A DNA stretch of 64,000 nucleotides from Runella limosa DSM 17973 (lineage in GTDB: Bacteria; Bacteroidota; Bacteroidia; Cytophagales; Spirosomataceae): the NCBI RefSeq assembly GCF_000482465.1, contig NZ_AXVJ01000025.1, positions 124,001-188,000 of the forward strand. The letters run 5' to 3'. This document shows, piece after piece, positions 53,080 through 62,551 of this stretch. The position numbers were made by a program, and so were the translations under genes. Position 1 is the first letter of the stretch; each line of letters begins with the position of its first letter. The notes under the pieces are model-generated. The model was not told where the DNA came from. It searched no databases and saw only the letters and a list, made by a program, of their open reading frames with translations.

Positions 53080-54621
53080 TTAACGTTTGCGCTTTAAAAG
53101 TTTCTCGTAGGGTGGAAACCAGCATTTGATGGCTTCTTTGGGTTTGCGGTGGAAAAAAGGCGCGTATAGCCCAAAATACAAATCTGCTCCCTGTGGCTTT
53201 CCAATACCAAAAATTCCCGTAAAGTGGTCTGTACCAACAATAATAGGACCGATCCTCGCGGCCAATCCGATGGCGACCGCACGGTAGTTGTCATACAAAC
53301 TCAAAGGAGCAGCAAATTCAATCCAACGCGTTTCGTACCTTGGGGTTACGGCCAAGACCGACTGTGGTCTAATGTTCATGTAGTTTTTTCCCCTCAACCC
53401 TTGCACCCAAATGGCATTCACGTACCAAGGGCCTTTATAATGATAATCAAAGCTGACATTGGCCGCCAGCGGAAGTCCTACTTTAAACGCCTGAGGCGCA
53501 TCGTCTGGATTTACCGACAATGAGCGATTGACTGCCGCCACCGCCAAAGGTGTTGTATTGGCCATGTTAAATTCTGTGTAAGAAAACTCGTCCCTTACTT
53601 TTTGGACGTCTATTTCCCTTGCATAATTCAGGTTTTTGTAATTGAGCCGCCCAATATCCGTAATCGCTGCCGAAACCCTAAACTTATACTTGTTCTTGTT
53701 TGGGTCAGGTTCTTTGCCTCTCTTGGGGACTTTTCGCGTATATTCATTAAACTCAGGGCGATATTCGTACACTACCCCCAAATCAGCGCCCCAGCTACCA
53801 CCCGCCGAAGCTTTCCCAAACAGAAATTTAGGACTAAGACCAATGTTATCAAAAGCCGCCCCCGTGGTGTAGCCATAAGTTGCATCGAGGTTTTGAACGA
53901 CAATAAACTCCCTTTCACGATTTAAACTTTCTACCACAATTCGATGGTCGGTATTTCGTAAATCGGCATGAACGTTATAGACGCCCACCAACCGTTTTAC
54001 GGTTGCGCCCACTTTCAAAAAATGCTCATCATAATCAGCCACCACCGCTCCCAGCGTCATTCCCATTTCGAGAAATCCATTGGTATTTAATTTGGCCTGT
54101 TGGTTGAGAAAATCTTTGCTTTGAAGGTCTTTATTATCAGTTCCGAATCGAATCACCCGCGCGGTTTCTTCCGTGACATCTGTTAGACTCATGGCATATC
54201 TCCCACGGCTAGTGAGCCCAATGGCAAAACGATTATTGTTAAAAGAATAAAGCAGTGAAGGCCCGCGCAAATCACCTCCCGCGTGCAAATGTTTACGCTC
54301 GCCGTTGAGGCGTTCTTGGTAATATTCTTCTTTCCAAACAATCGCTCCCCGCTCACTTCGGTATTTTTTAGGAACGGTATTGGTCATGATTCCGAACATG
54401 GAATACGGAGCAGCCCAACGGATGTAATTATTAGCCAAGAAAATATCGTTCCCTACCAAATTGATGTATAACTTATGTCGCGAATCGGCGGCGTGCGCTG
54501 GATTGAGAAAAAGGGCGTTGGTTCCTGCATAGTTACTCGACGAAATTCCAAGCCAATGTTGTGCCCGCCCCTGAACACAGGCAAGTAATCCAACAACAAT
54601 CATCCAAAAGCGATTCGACAT
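53080..54621 (-). CDS. DUF5723 outer-membrane protein
   Basis: This 513-residue protein has a signal peptide (about 1-20, ending GRAQ), then HWLGISSSNYAGTNALFLNP, the start pattern of DUF5723 proteins. The body is a run of amphipathic beta-strands with many aromatics, in keeping with an outer-membrane barrel of the FadL/PorV-like type. The C-terminal 30 residues are basic and may be periplasmic. The function is unknown. It is upstream of the crotonase gene on the same strand. Confidence 0.83.
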   Translation of the reverse strand: MSNRFWMIVVGLLACVQGRAQHWLGISSSNYAGTNALFLNPAHAADSRHKLYINLVGNDIFLANNYIRWAAPYSMFGIMTNTVPKKYRSERGAIVWKEEYYQERLNGERKHLHAGGDLRGPSLLYSFNNNRFAIGLTSRGRYAMSLTDVTEETARVIRFGTDNKDLQSKDFLNQQAKLNTNGFLEMGMTLGAVVADYDEHFLKVGATVKRLVGVYNVHADLRNTDHRIVVESLNREREFIVVQNLDATYGYTTGAAFDNIGLSPKFLFGKASAGGSWGADLGVVYEYRPEFNEYTRKVPKRGKEPDPNKNKYKFRVSAAITDIGRLNYKNLNYAREIDVQKVRDEFSYTEFNMANTTPLAVAAVNRSLSVNPDDAPQAFKVGLPLAANVSFDYHYKGPWYVNAIWVQGLRGKNYMNIRPQSVLAVTPRYETRWIEFAAPLSLYDNYRAVAIGLAARIGPIIVGTDHFTGIFGIGKPQGADLYFGLYAPFFHRKPKEAIKCWFPPYEKLLKRKR

Positions 54622-54861
54622 TTTAACAGTAGTAAAGTAGGTGTTGTAAAAGTAAGGGCTCTAAAGTAACAATGTACTTATTTAAAGTAAAAACTTAACG
54701 GCAAAATACTATACAAAGTACGGCATAATCCAATAATTTCCGAAACTTGTCCATTAATACTAACCAAAAGAACAAATTACCACAGAAAATTTGGTAAAAT
54801 CTCCACTTTATCCATATCTTGTTCGGTAAAACAAATAACTCACCAACGATTTTTCACCATT

Positions 54862-56292
54862 ATGCAATTTTCATTCAAAAACTATGATACCGAAAAGTTC
54901 TATGATGAGATGTTTACCCCCGATGGCAAAGTACGCCCTGGGTACGAAGCATTTAAGCAACGTGTAGAGCAGCTCAACAATACAGAACTCGCTAACCGTC
55001 AGCACACTGCGGAGCGCGCGCTGATGTCGATGGGAATTACTTTTAACGTGTATTCGGAAGGTGAAGGAACGGAACGCATCATGCCTCTGGACATCATTCC
55101 AAGGGTAGTAACAGGCGACGAGTGGAACCGCATGGAGAAGGGACTTATCCAACGCATTACGGCACTCAATCTTTTTATTGATGATATTTACAACGATCAA
55201 AAGATTTTAAAAGATGGCGTTGTTCCCCGCGATTTAATCGAGACGTCTAAGTGTTATCTGGAAGCCTGCAAAGGCTTAAAACCACCCAAAGGCATTTGGT
55301 GCCACATCACAGGAACCGACCTTATCCGTGGCGATGATGGTGAGTTTATGGTACTCGAAGACAACCTTCGCTGCCCGTCGGGGGTTTCGTACATGCTCGA
55401 AAACCGCGAACTTTCTAAACAGATTTTCCCCGAAGTGCTCGCTCGTACGGGCGTTCGTCCTGTATCTGACTACCCTGCGCGTCTGTTTGAGATGCTGAAA
55501 TTTATTGCCGACCGTCCCGACCCAAACATTGTGGTACTTACGCCTGGGATTTACAACTCTGCGTATTTTGAACATTCGTATTTGGCCCAACAAATGGGGG
55601 TTGAGCTCGTTGACGCCCGCGATTTAGTGGTTTCGGGTGGCTATGTAAAAATGCGCACCACGCGTGGTTTTGAAATCGTGGATGTGATTTACCGTCGCCT
55701 CGACGACACCTTCCTCGACCCGCAGGTATTTAACCCACACTCGTTGTTAGGGATTCCAGGCATTTTTGATGTCTATAAAAAAGGGCGAGTTGCTTTGGCC
55801 AATGCCCCAGGAACGGGAGTAGCCGACGACAAGGTAATTTATGCCTACGTGCCGCGCATCATCAAGTATTACCTCGACCAAGAAGCGATTATCCCGAACG
55901 TGCGCACGTACATCTGTCGCGAAGACGATGATCTTAAATATGTGCTTGAAAACGTAGAAAATCTAGTTATTAAAGAAGCCAACGAAGCAGGAGGCTACGG
56001 AATGCTGATTGGCCCTAAAGCGACCAAAGAAGAACACGAGATTTTCCGCCAAAAAATCAAAGAAAATCCGCGTAATTATATCGCCCAGCCCGTGATTTCG
56101 CTTTCTCGCGTGCCTTGTTTCTTGGACGACCACGCCGAAGGCCGCCACGTTGACTTACGCCCTTATATTTTGTACGGCGATGGTATCAACGTTATTCCTG
56201 GTGGACTCACGCGCGTAGCCTTACGTAAAGGCTCCCTCGTCGTTAACTCTTCGCAAGGAGGCGGTGGAAAGGACACTTGGGTCACTTATTAG
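54862..56292 (+). CDS. Circularly permuted type 2 ATP-grasp protein
   Basis: This 476-residue protein matches CP_ATPgrasp proteins along its length: KFYDEMFTPDGKVRPGYEAF (about 12-31), LFIDDIYNDQKIL, HITGTDLIRGDDGEFMVLED (about 146-165), DNLRCPSGVSYMLENR and VIKEANEAGGYGMLIGP, with the conserved end SSQGGGGKDTWV. Such proteins are predicted peptide ligases. They are usually followed by an alpha-E domain gene and a transglutaminase-like gene; neither is next to this one. A near-consensus promoter (TTTG 54790-54793, 21 bp, TATCTTG) precedes it. Confidence 0.9.
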   Translation: MQFSFKNYDTEKFYDEMFTPDGKVRPGYEAFKQRVEQLNNTELANRQHTAERALMSMGITFNVYSEGEGTERIMPLDIIPRVVTGDEWNRMEKGLIQRITALNLFIDDIYNDQKILKDGVVPRDLIETSKCYLEACKGLKPPKGIWCHITGTDLIRGDDGEFMVLEDNLRCPSGVSYMLENRELSKQIFPEVLARTGVRPVSDYPARLFEMLKFIADRPDPNIVVLTPGIYNSAYFEHSYLAQQMGVELVDARDLVVSGGYVKMRTTRGFEIVDVIYRRLDDTFLDPQVFNPHSLLGIPGIFDVYKKGRVALANAPGTGVADDKVIYAYVPRIIKYYLDQEAIIPNVRTYICREDDDLKYVLENVENLVIKEANEAGGYGMLIGPKATKEEHEIFRQKIKENPRNYIAQPVISLSRVPCFLDDHAEGRHVDLRPYILYGDGINVIPGGLTRVALRKGSLVVNSSQGGGGKDTWVTY

Positions 56293-56295
56293 GAA

Positions 56296-56394
56296 TGTCG
56301 AGTGCAGAGTGCAGAATGACAAAAAATAAATGTCGAGTGCAGAATGCAGAGTGTCGAATATTTAAACTCGACATTTTGCATTCTGCACTCGACA
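56296..56394. repeat. Repeat region with a long inverted repeat, convergent terminator
   Basis: A 27-nt arm (56331-56357, TGTCGAGTGCAGAATGCAGA and onward) pairs with 56368-56394 with two mismatches, loop ATATTTAAAC, followed by CTTTTTATTTTT. A degenerate direct copy of the arm lies at 56296-56320. It lies between convergent genes and could terminate both. Its sequence suggests a dispersed palindromic repeat. Confidence 0.75.
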
Positions 56395-56398
56395 CTTT

Positions 56399-57763
56399 TT
56401 ATTTTTCTCCAATCTCATACTTATCGGTGTATTTGCGGTATTGGCGTTTGTGGCGATCGTCGAGGTCGATTTTACGCCCACGAATGAAGGCATGGTCAAT
56501 GCCATTAGAACGCATATCCAAAATATCTCCTTTACACACCACCAACGTGGCCAATTTTCCTTTTTCAATCGTACCCACGACATTGTCAATTCCCAACAAT
56601 TTAGCAGGAGTTGACGTAATCATTTTTAGGGCTTCTTCCGACGAAATTCCGCCAAAACCTGCCGCAGTACCTGCCGTAAACGGAAGGTTACGCGTCCGCC
56701 AATAAGCTTCGCCGTAGCTCAAAGCTACCGTTACACCCGCTTTTTGAAGCAGCGCAGGCAAACGGTACGGCTGGTAAACAGGCTCGTCTTGACGCGTAGG
56801 CAAACGGTGCGTTTCGCCCAAAACAACGGCGACGCCATTTTCTTTCAAAAACTCCGCCACACGCAAGGCATCTTCGGCCCCAATGATGATGATTTTCTTC
56901 ACGCCTTGCTGTTTGGCAAACTTCACTGACTCTACAATATCTTTGCTATTATCGGCGCGGATGTAGAGGTTTTGACGCCCATCAAAAAGACCACGTAATG
57001 CCTCCAGTTTGAGGTTGGTAATGGGTGGGTTTTTGATTTCGCTGTAGGCACGTGCGTCCGAAAATAGCTGCGCCAACGAGTTAATCACTTCTTGGCGACG
57101 CGTATTGCGTTGAAGATTTACCGAAAAATCATCAAAATTAAACTCACGGGCAAAGAAAGCAGGCCACGTTAGCCAAAGCCCGTCGTCTTTTTTGAGCACG
57201 GCATCTTCCCAGTTCCAACCGTCTAATTCCATCACCGACGAAGAGCCTGAAAGCGTACCACCTTGGGGCGTCGCTTGGGTCAATAGCAATCCATTGTTAC
57301 GCAAAGTAGGAATCACTTCTGAGTCTGTATTGTACGCAATCAATGCCCGCACGTTCGGGGTTATGCTCCCTACTTCTTGGTTATCGACGGTAGCTCTTAC
57401 CGACGAAATTTCGACCAAACCTGTTGTTGAGCCCATCGCAATAAGACCTGGATACAGGTGTTTGCCAGTAACGTCAACTACCTCCGTTTTTGATTTATCA
57501 AACGCTGTACTGGCATCGCCCACGGCGGTCAATACACCTTTGTCGAACACTACCACGCCCTTTTCAATCACCGTCCCATTACCGACGTGAACAGTTCCTC
57601 CAACCAGCGCCATTGGCTTAGATTGTGGCTTGGCAGGAGCAGGGTTCTGAGCGTTGGCGCTGAGTGATAATAAGCTAAAAAGTACAGGAGCAGAAGCTCC
57701 AAAAACTACCTCAGCCAAGCGCCTGATGGTCGTTGTTTTTGTTTTATTTATGGAAACAATCAT
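56399..57763 (-). CDS. Secreted amidohydrolase-like protein with degenerate metal site
   Basis: This 454-residue protein has a signal peptide (about 1-38, ending SANAQ) and the two-layer composite-domain pattern of amidohydrolases (VGGTVHVGNGTVIEKGVVVF, then the end KLLGIDNVVGTIEKGKLATL). The loop that normally reads PGLIDxHxH here reads YPGLIAMGSTTGLVEI, so the first two metal ligands are missing. It resembles the N-terminal half of the neighbouring large protein. It is presumably a non-catalytic or altered-chemistry partner in the periplasm, 41 bp downstream of that gene. Confidence 0.85.
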   Translation of the reverse strand: MIVSINKTKTTTIRRLAEVVFGASAPVLFSLLSLSANAQNPAPAKPQSKPMALVGGTVHVGNGTVIEKGVVVFDKGVLTAVGDASTAFDKSKTEVVDVTGKHLYPGLIAMGSTTGLVEISSVRATVDNQEVGSITPNVRALIAYNTDSEVIPTLRNNGLLLTQATPQGGTLSGSSSVMELDGWNWEDAVLKKDDGLWLTWPAFFAREFNFDDFSVNLQRNTRRQEVINSLAQLFSDARAYSEIKNPPITNLKLEALRGLFDGRQNLYIRADNSKDIVESVKFAKQQGVKKIIIIGAEDALRVAEFLKENGVAVVLGETHRLPTRQDEPVYQPYRLPALLQKAGVTVALSYGEAYWRTRNLPFTAGTAAGFGGISSEEALKMITSTPAKLLGIDNVVGTIEKGKLATLVVCKGDILDMRSNGIDHAFIRGRKIDLDDRHKRQYRKYTDKYEIGEK

Positions 57764-57804
57764 GGAAATTTCTTTTTAATTCATTCGTAAAAACCAACAC
57801 AAAG

Positions 57805-60800
57805 CTACTTGCCTTCTTCTTCACCTTCTGCCATAATGCCTTCAACGTCTTCGCAATGCCACATGCGCTGACGACGGAACGGTGGACGAACGGCCGTAGC
57901 ACCGCCTGTTTTGGCAGAAATCATCTTCTGAATCAAACGCGCACGCTCTTGCTCTACTTCACCACGGCGCTTGTCGTCGCCATCGGTCGAATAGCAAATC
58001 GCACCTTCTACAATCGTATAGTCAGGACGGGCGTAAATAGACAGCGGGTGGTTGTTCCACAATACCAAATCAGCGTCTTTTCCTACTTTGATACTTCCTG
58101 TGCGTTTGTCGAGGCGTAAGATTTTAGCGGGGTTAATCGTCACCATTTTGAGGGCTTCCGTTTCGGCAATACCACCATATTCGACGGCTTTGGCCGCTTC
58201 TTGGTTGAGACGGCGCGCCATTTCGGCGTCGTCAGAGTTGATACTGGTCAATACGCCTACTTTGGCCAAAATCGCGGCATTGTACGGAATCGCGTCTTTT
58301 ACTTCCATTTTGTACGCCCACCAGTCGGCAAACGACGAACCTGCCACGCCGTGTTTTTTCATTTTGTCGGCCACTTTATATCCTTCCAAAATGTGCGTAA
58401 ATGTGTTGATTTTGAACCCTAACGAATCGGCTACTTTGATCAGCATGTTGATTTCGGACTGCACGTACGAGTGACAAGTAATGTGGCGCTTACCGTTCAA
58501 AATTTCGGCCAAAGTTTCCAATTCAATGTCCCGACGTGGAGCTGGAACGCCAATTTTATTTTTCATCGAATTGTACGCATCCCACGAGCGGTCGTACTCA
58601 CGCGCACGAATAAAATGGTCGTAAAAGACTTGTTCTACCCCCATCCGTGTTTGTGGATAACGCACAGTTGCGTTCGGACTGTTCGCCTGTTTTACGTTTT
58701 CACCCAAGGCAAACTTGATGTATTGCGCTTCGGGAACAAGCATTTCGTTGACGTTGCTTCCCCATTTGAGTTTTACAACGGCCGACTGCCCACCAATTGA
58801 ATTAGCCGAACCGTGCAACAACTGTGACATGGTTACACCCCCTGCTAATTGGCGATAAATATTGATATCATCAGGGTTCACAACGTCGCTCATCCGCACT
58901 TCTGCCGAGCTTGACTGTCCACCTTCGTTGACCGAAGCGAGGGCAATGTGCGAGTGTTCGTCGATGATACCTGGTGTAAGGTGCTTGCCAGTCCCGTCAA
59001 TCACGCGGGCTGTAGCTGCCGAAAGGTTTTTACCCACTTTCGTGATTTTACCGTTTTCAACCAATACGTCCGTATTTGTCAACACGCCTGCGTCTTCACT
59101 GGTCCAAACCGTCGTGTTTTTTACCAAAATTGTTTCAGACTTTGGTTTTTCGGTGTTTCCAAACCCAACAAATGGATAAAGTGGTTTACCGACATTAGGG
59201 ACTGGGCGCTGGGTAGAATCACGGCGGGCTTCAGGGGTTTTGAAAGCTTCTTGGAACGTAGCAACCCATTTGATCGCCTCTCCTTTGGCATTTTCACCAC
59301 TTCCTTTCAAGGTCGTTCCTTCCAAATACCCTGTCAAACGAGTCGTAGCATTCGGCGTACGGCGGTCGGGTTGGAAATTGATGGAAATGACGTCATTGAG
59401 GAACGTAACTTTCGGGGTAATTTTTACCGTATCGCGCAACACCACTTGGTATTCTGGCTTATCGGGCTTCCCAGTGATGACAAGTTTTCCTTTTTCATCA
59501 TTCAGGTTCAACTGATACGTCCCACGAATGTCCGTTTGGCTCAATGAATTGATGACGTATTTTTTACCACGAATCCAGTTTTCGTACAGAATATTATCCG
59601 CGCTAAAAATACTGCCCGACGTAATGATAAAGTTTGCCCACGTACCTGTTTTGAGGCTTCCGATTTTATCGCTGCATTGGAGCAATTGGGCAGGAATGGT
59701 CGTGAGGGCTTCGAGAGCTTTGGTTTCGGTCAAACCATGTTCAATGGCTTTGCGAAGGTTTGGCCAAAATTCAGTTTTGGTTTTTAACAATGCCGACGTC
59801 AGCACAAAATTCACGCCTGCTTTTTCGAGCGTCGCGGCGTTGGCAGGAGCCATTTCCCAGTGCTTCATTTCGGCAAGGCTTACGTTATCGGCATCCCATG
59901 CGTCTTCTACATCAAAAGCTGATGGGTAGTTAATCGGAACAATAATAGAGCCCCCCGCAGCTTTGATTTCGTCCACGCGTTGATACTCATCGCCTGAGCC
60001 CCTAAAGATATATTGCGTTTTAAATTCGTCGCCGAGTTTATCCGCCCGCAACAGGCTCCATTTGTCCGTCGCCTCAAAAATGGTTGGCAATGAAGTATGT
60101 TTGTTAAATGCCTCCAATGAGAGGTTAAACTCTACGTTTTTACCGCTGTTTTTGTACCACTCAGCATCGTAGTAAGTCTGACGCAGAAGGGCCATCGAGC
60201 CCATGGGTGAGTTGGGATACTGCTGGGTAGAAGTCCCTTTACTGAACGACAAGTGAAAAGAGGCAGGATGGCGAAGTACCGTGGAGTTCTCACTTTCTGA
60301 GGACAAACTCACCAACGCTCCCGTTCCACGCACAATCCCATCGTGGTGGTGGGTCAGTACCGCGCCAAAACCCAACTTACGAAGTTCGTCGGCTTTGGTG
60401 GTATTAAGGGAAAAAATCTTACCTGCTTCGGCATCGGCATTCACGGCTTGGTTCCAGCCATAAGCACCTTTTTTGTTGGACTCAATTTGCGGAGAAAACC
60501 CACGACCACCACGCTGTCCACGCGCGATTTCGGGCATTCCGTAATCGGACTCCATGTCTATAAGCGCAGGATAAATCCGACGACCTTTTAGGTCAGTAAC
60601 CACCGTCCCCGAAGGAATTTGAACGTCTTTGGCTGCCGCCACAACAATCCCATTTTTGATGAGCAAGGTCGCATTTTCGATGACCGTTCGGGCATCGACA
60701 TAAATGGTCGCGTTGGTAAAAGCGTACATTTCTGGCCGCTCGTCATAGACCCCGTTGCGGGGGAAAGTGGGCGTTTGCGCCCTCACGGCCGAAGTTACCG

Positions 60801-60834
60801 CTAGTGTGATGAGAAGTGTAATAATTTTTTTCAT
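57805..60834 (-). CDS. Secreted two-domain amidohydrolase
   Basis: From ATG 60834 this is 1009 residues; longer TTG starts would lie upstream of the promoter. The signal peptide is MKKIITLLITLAVTSAVRAQ. The N-terminal half (to about 440) is amidohydrolase-like but has YPALIDMESDYGMPEI in place of the HxH site. A linker of beta-rich sequence follows. The C-terminal half (about 565-960) has an intact TPGIIDEHSHIAL motif (near 620-632), HSYVQSEI, THILEGYKV and INSDD. So one active imidazolonepropionase-like domain is fused to one degenerate domain. The substrate is unknown; the family is periplasmic in Bacteroidota. Confidence 0.88.
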   Translation of the reverse strand: MKKIITLLITLAVTSAVRAQTPTFPRNGVYDERPEMYAFTNATIYVDARTVIENATLLIKNGIVVAAAKDVQIPSGTVVTDLKGRRIYPALIDMESDYGMPEIARGQRGGRGFSPQIESNKKGAYGWNQAVNADAEAGKIFSLNTTKADELRKLGFGAVLTHHHDGIVRGTGALVSLSSESENSTVLRHPASFHLSFSKGTSTQQYPNSPMGSMALLRQTYYDAEWYKNSGKNVEFNLSLEAFNKHTSLPTIFEATDKWSLLRADKLGDEFKTQYIFRGSGDEYQRVDEIKAAGGSIIVPINYPSAFDVEDAWDADNVSLAEMKHWEMAPANAATLEKAGVNFVLTSALLKTKTEFWPNLRKAIEHGLTETKALEALTTIPAQLLQCSDKIGSLKTGTWANFIITSGSIFSADNILYENWIRGKKYVINSLSQTDIRGTYQLNLNDEKGKLVITGKPDKPEYQVVLRDTVKITPKVTFLNDVISINFQPDRRTPNATTRLTGYLEGTTLKGSGENAKGEAIKWVATFQEAFKTPEARRDSTQRPVPNVGKPLYPFVGFGNTEKPKSETILVKNTTVWTSEDAGVLTNTDVLVENGKITKVGKNLSAATARVIDGTGKHLTPGIIDEHSHIALASVNEGGQSSSAEVRMSDVVNPDDINIYRQLAGGVTMSQLLHGSANSIGGQSAVVKLKWGSNVNEMLVPEAQYIKFALGENVKQANSPNATVRYPQTRMGVEQVFYDHFIRAREYDRSWDAYNSMKNKIGVPAPRRDIELETLAEILNGKRHITCHSYVQSEINMLIKVADSLGFKINTFTHILEGYKVADKMKKHGVAGSSFADWWAYKMEVKDAIPYNAAILAKVGVLTSINSDDAEMARRLNQEAAKAVEYGGIAETEALKMVTINPAKILRLDKRTGSIKVGKDADLVLWNNHPLSIYARPDYTIVEGAICYSTDGDDKRRGEVEQERARLIQKMISAKTGGATAVRPPFRRQRMWHCEDVEGIMAEGEEEGK

Positions 60835-60842
60835 GCAAAAAA

Positions 60843-60884
60843 AACGGAGTAAATGTGAGTATTCTAACCCAAATCTACTCCGTT
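60843..60884 (-). other. Inverted repeat spanning promoter and leader of the amidohydrolase gene
   Basis: AACGGAGTA (60843-60851) is complementary to TACTCCGTT (60876-60884); on the minus strand a run of eight T follows, ending 1 bp before the ATG. For transcripts coming from the M48 gene this forms a terminator. For the local promoter it overlaps the -7 box and could be an operator. Confidence 0.5.
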
Positions 60885-60901
60885 CGTTGCGAAAGCCCAA
60901 A
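60870..60901 (-). promoter_or_regulatory. Promoter of the two-domain amidohydrolase gene
   Basis: The minus strand has TTTG (60898-60901), 20 bp, TAGATTTG (60870-60877), a perfect match. The leader would be about 28 nt. A weak GGGCTT/AAGCCC hairpin (60893-60915), which may end the M48 transcript, overlaps the -33 box. Confidence 0.68.
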
Positions 60902-60965
60902 CTGCTTTAGGGCTTATTTACTCGTCCTCAGGCGATTTTGCGACCAAGAGGGGTTTTTACGAGTT

Positions 60966-62456
60966 TTATTTTGTAATTATCTTGACCAATGTACCCTGCT
61001 GCACTTGGTCGTTGGCTTGGAGTTGGTTCAAAATCCCCAATTCGTCCAGTCTGCTATCAGGCATTCCAAAACTTTTCATTACATCTTTAAAAGCGGCCGT
61101 CCGTGCCACTGTTTTGATACGAATACGATCAGGTTTACGGTTGAGCTTGTCGGGGTCGTTGAGGTTACGGAAATTTTCAGCAACGTTACGGAATGTCGCA
61201 AAATTCGTATTAAACGTTGGTGCATAACTCATGCCGTGCATGGCCAAAATCATCCCATTGTACTCGTATAAATACGTTGCAACCTGCACCACCGTGTTCG
61301 GGTCTTGGGCTTGTTGAGGGGCAGTTTGGCCTCCTTGCTGCTGCTGTTGTTGCTGCTGGATTTGTGAAACCATCACCACCGCAGGGATTCCATTGATGGT
61401 TGTCTTTTTGTTTTCCAACACCTTGAAATTGTAGTTTTTGACCACGTTCTGCGCCGCCTCATCCAAGGTCTTACCTTCGGCTACGGTTAGCATCATCATC
61501 GACTTGCCATCTTTAGCGGCCATTTGGAACTGTACAGGCGAGTTTTCGTACTGCCAATCGCGCGGTACGGGAAACTGAAACTTCAATTCTGGGTGATAAA
61601 AATTCCAATTTTCTACAAATCCTTGCTTTGGATCATCCCCAAAAATAATACCGTCAATCATGCGCAGATAACGCTCTCTTTCCACCAAATACTGGCCTGG
61701 GTTTGCCTTTTGGTATGCTTCAGCCATTTGGCGCACATTGGTAAAACGGTCACCTGGATCGGGGTGGGTTGACATAAAGGTAGGAATGGCTTGGCCACTT
61801 TTGTCAGAAATACGCTTGATAGTTCCGAAAAACTGCGCCATTTCGCGCGCATCATATCCTACTTTGCTTGAGTAGTCCACCCCAATTTTATCAGACTCCG
61901 ACTCGTGGGCACGGCTGTAGCTCAACAATACCATCTGTAACCCTTGCATGGCTTGATCACCCATTTGACGTACTTTTTCTGACAGTACCATCCCTGCCAT
62001 CAACCCTACTGTTCCAAGTACTTGCGAGGTTTGTTGACGGGCAGAGTGGCGCGCGGTAACGTGACCAATTTCGTGCCCTAGTACCCCCATAAACTCGGCT
62101 TCATTATTAAAATGGGCCATGATTCCTCTCGTAAAATACACATACCCACCTGGGACGGCAAAGGCATTTACCACTGGCGAGTCAACAATATGAAACTGGT
62201 ATTTCAAATCGGGGCGGTGCGAGATAGCCCCCATCGACTTCCCCTTTTCATTGATAAAGTTTTGTAGTTTCGCATCCTCGTACAAGCCCATCGTAGCTAC
62301 AATCGACGGGTGAGACTGAGCCCCAAGGGCAATTTCTTGCTCTTGCGACATGAAGATAATTTCTTTTTTGCCTGTAACGGGGTTTCGGGAACAGCTTTGC
62401 AAGCCCAAAGTCGCCGCCGCTACAAAGTATAACCACAAATGTGAGGTCTTTCTCAT
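60966..62456 (-). CDS. M48-family metalloprotease lipoprotein (BepA/LoiP-like)
   Basis: This 496-residue protein has a lipoprotein signal with LQSC (Cys22), then SRNPVTGKKEIIFMSQEQE, the usual start of these proteins. The zinc site is HEIGH (128-132), with HESESDKIG (about 190) as third ligand region. A Gln-rich stretch (QQQQQQQQ) lies in the second half, and the C-terminus ends with a GTLVKIIT motif like that of LysM-terminated relatives. It probably degrades or helps fold outer-membrane proteins in the periplasm. It is divergent from the GH16 gene. Confidence 0.92.
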   Translation of the reverse strand: MRKTSHLWLYFVAAATLGLQSCSRNPVTGKKEIIFMSQEQEIALGAQSHPSIVATMGLYEDAKLQNFINEKGKSMGAISHRPDLKYQFHIVDSPVVNAFAVPGGYVYFTRGIMAHFNNEAEFMGVLGHEIGHVTARHSARQQTSQVLGTVGLMAGMVLSEKVRQMGDQAMQGLQMVLLSYSRAHESESDKIGVDYSSKVGYDAREMAQFFGTIKRISDKSGQAIPTFMSTHPDPGDRFTNVRQMAEAYQKANPGQYLVERERYLRMIDGIIFGDDPKQGFVENWNFYHPELKFQFPVPRDWQYENSPVQFQMAAKDGKSMMMLTVAEGKTLDEAAQNVVKNYNFKVLENKKTTINGIPAVVMVSQIQQQQQQQQGGQTAPQQAQDPNTVVQVATYLYEYNGMILAMHGMSYAPTFNTNFATFRNVAENFRNLNDPDKLNRKPDRIRIKTVARTAAFKDVMKSFGMPDSRLDELGILNQLQANDQVQQGTLVKIITK

Positions 62457-62551
62457 AGATAATTAAGAATAAATTAAAAGATACGAATCTATATAATTGA
62501 CACAAATTTCCAAAAAAGTAACCATTAAGTCACTATAAAATCCACATCCTA

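Noticed and set aside
56277-56705. Plus-strand frame of 142 codons after the ATP-grasp gene
   Set aside because: Its first part is translated palindromic repeat and the rest is antisense to the amidohydrolase-like gene.
58948-59547. Plus-strand frame of 199 codons antisense to the amidohydrolase
   Set aside because: Shadow frame; composition rich in Phe, Arg and Cys without any domain.
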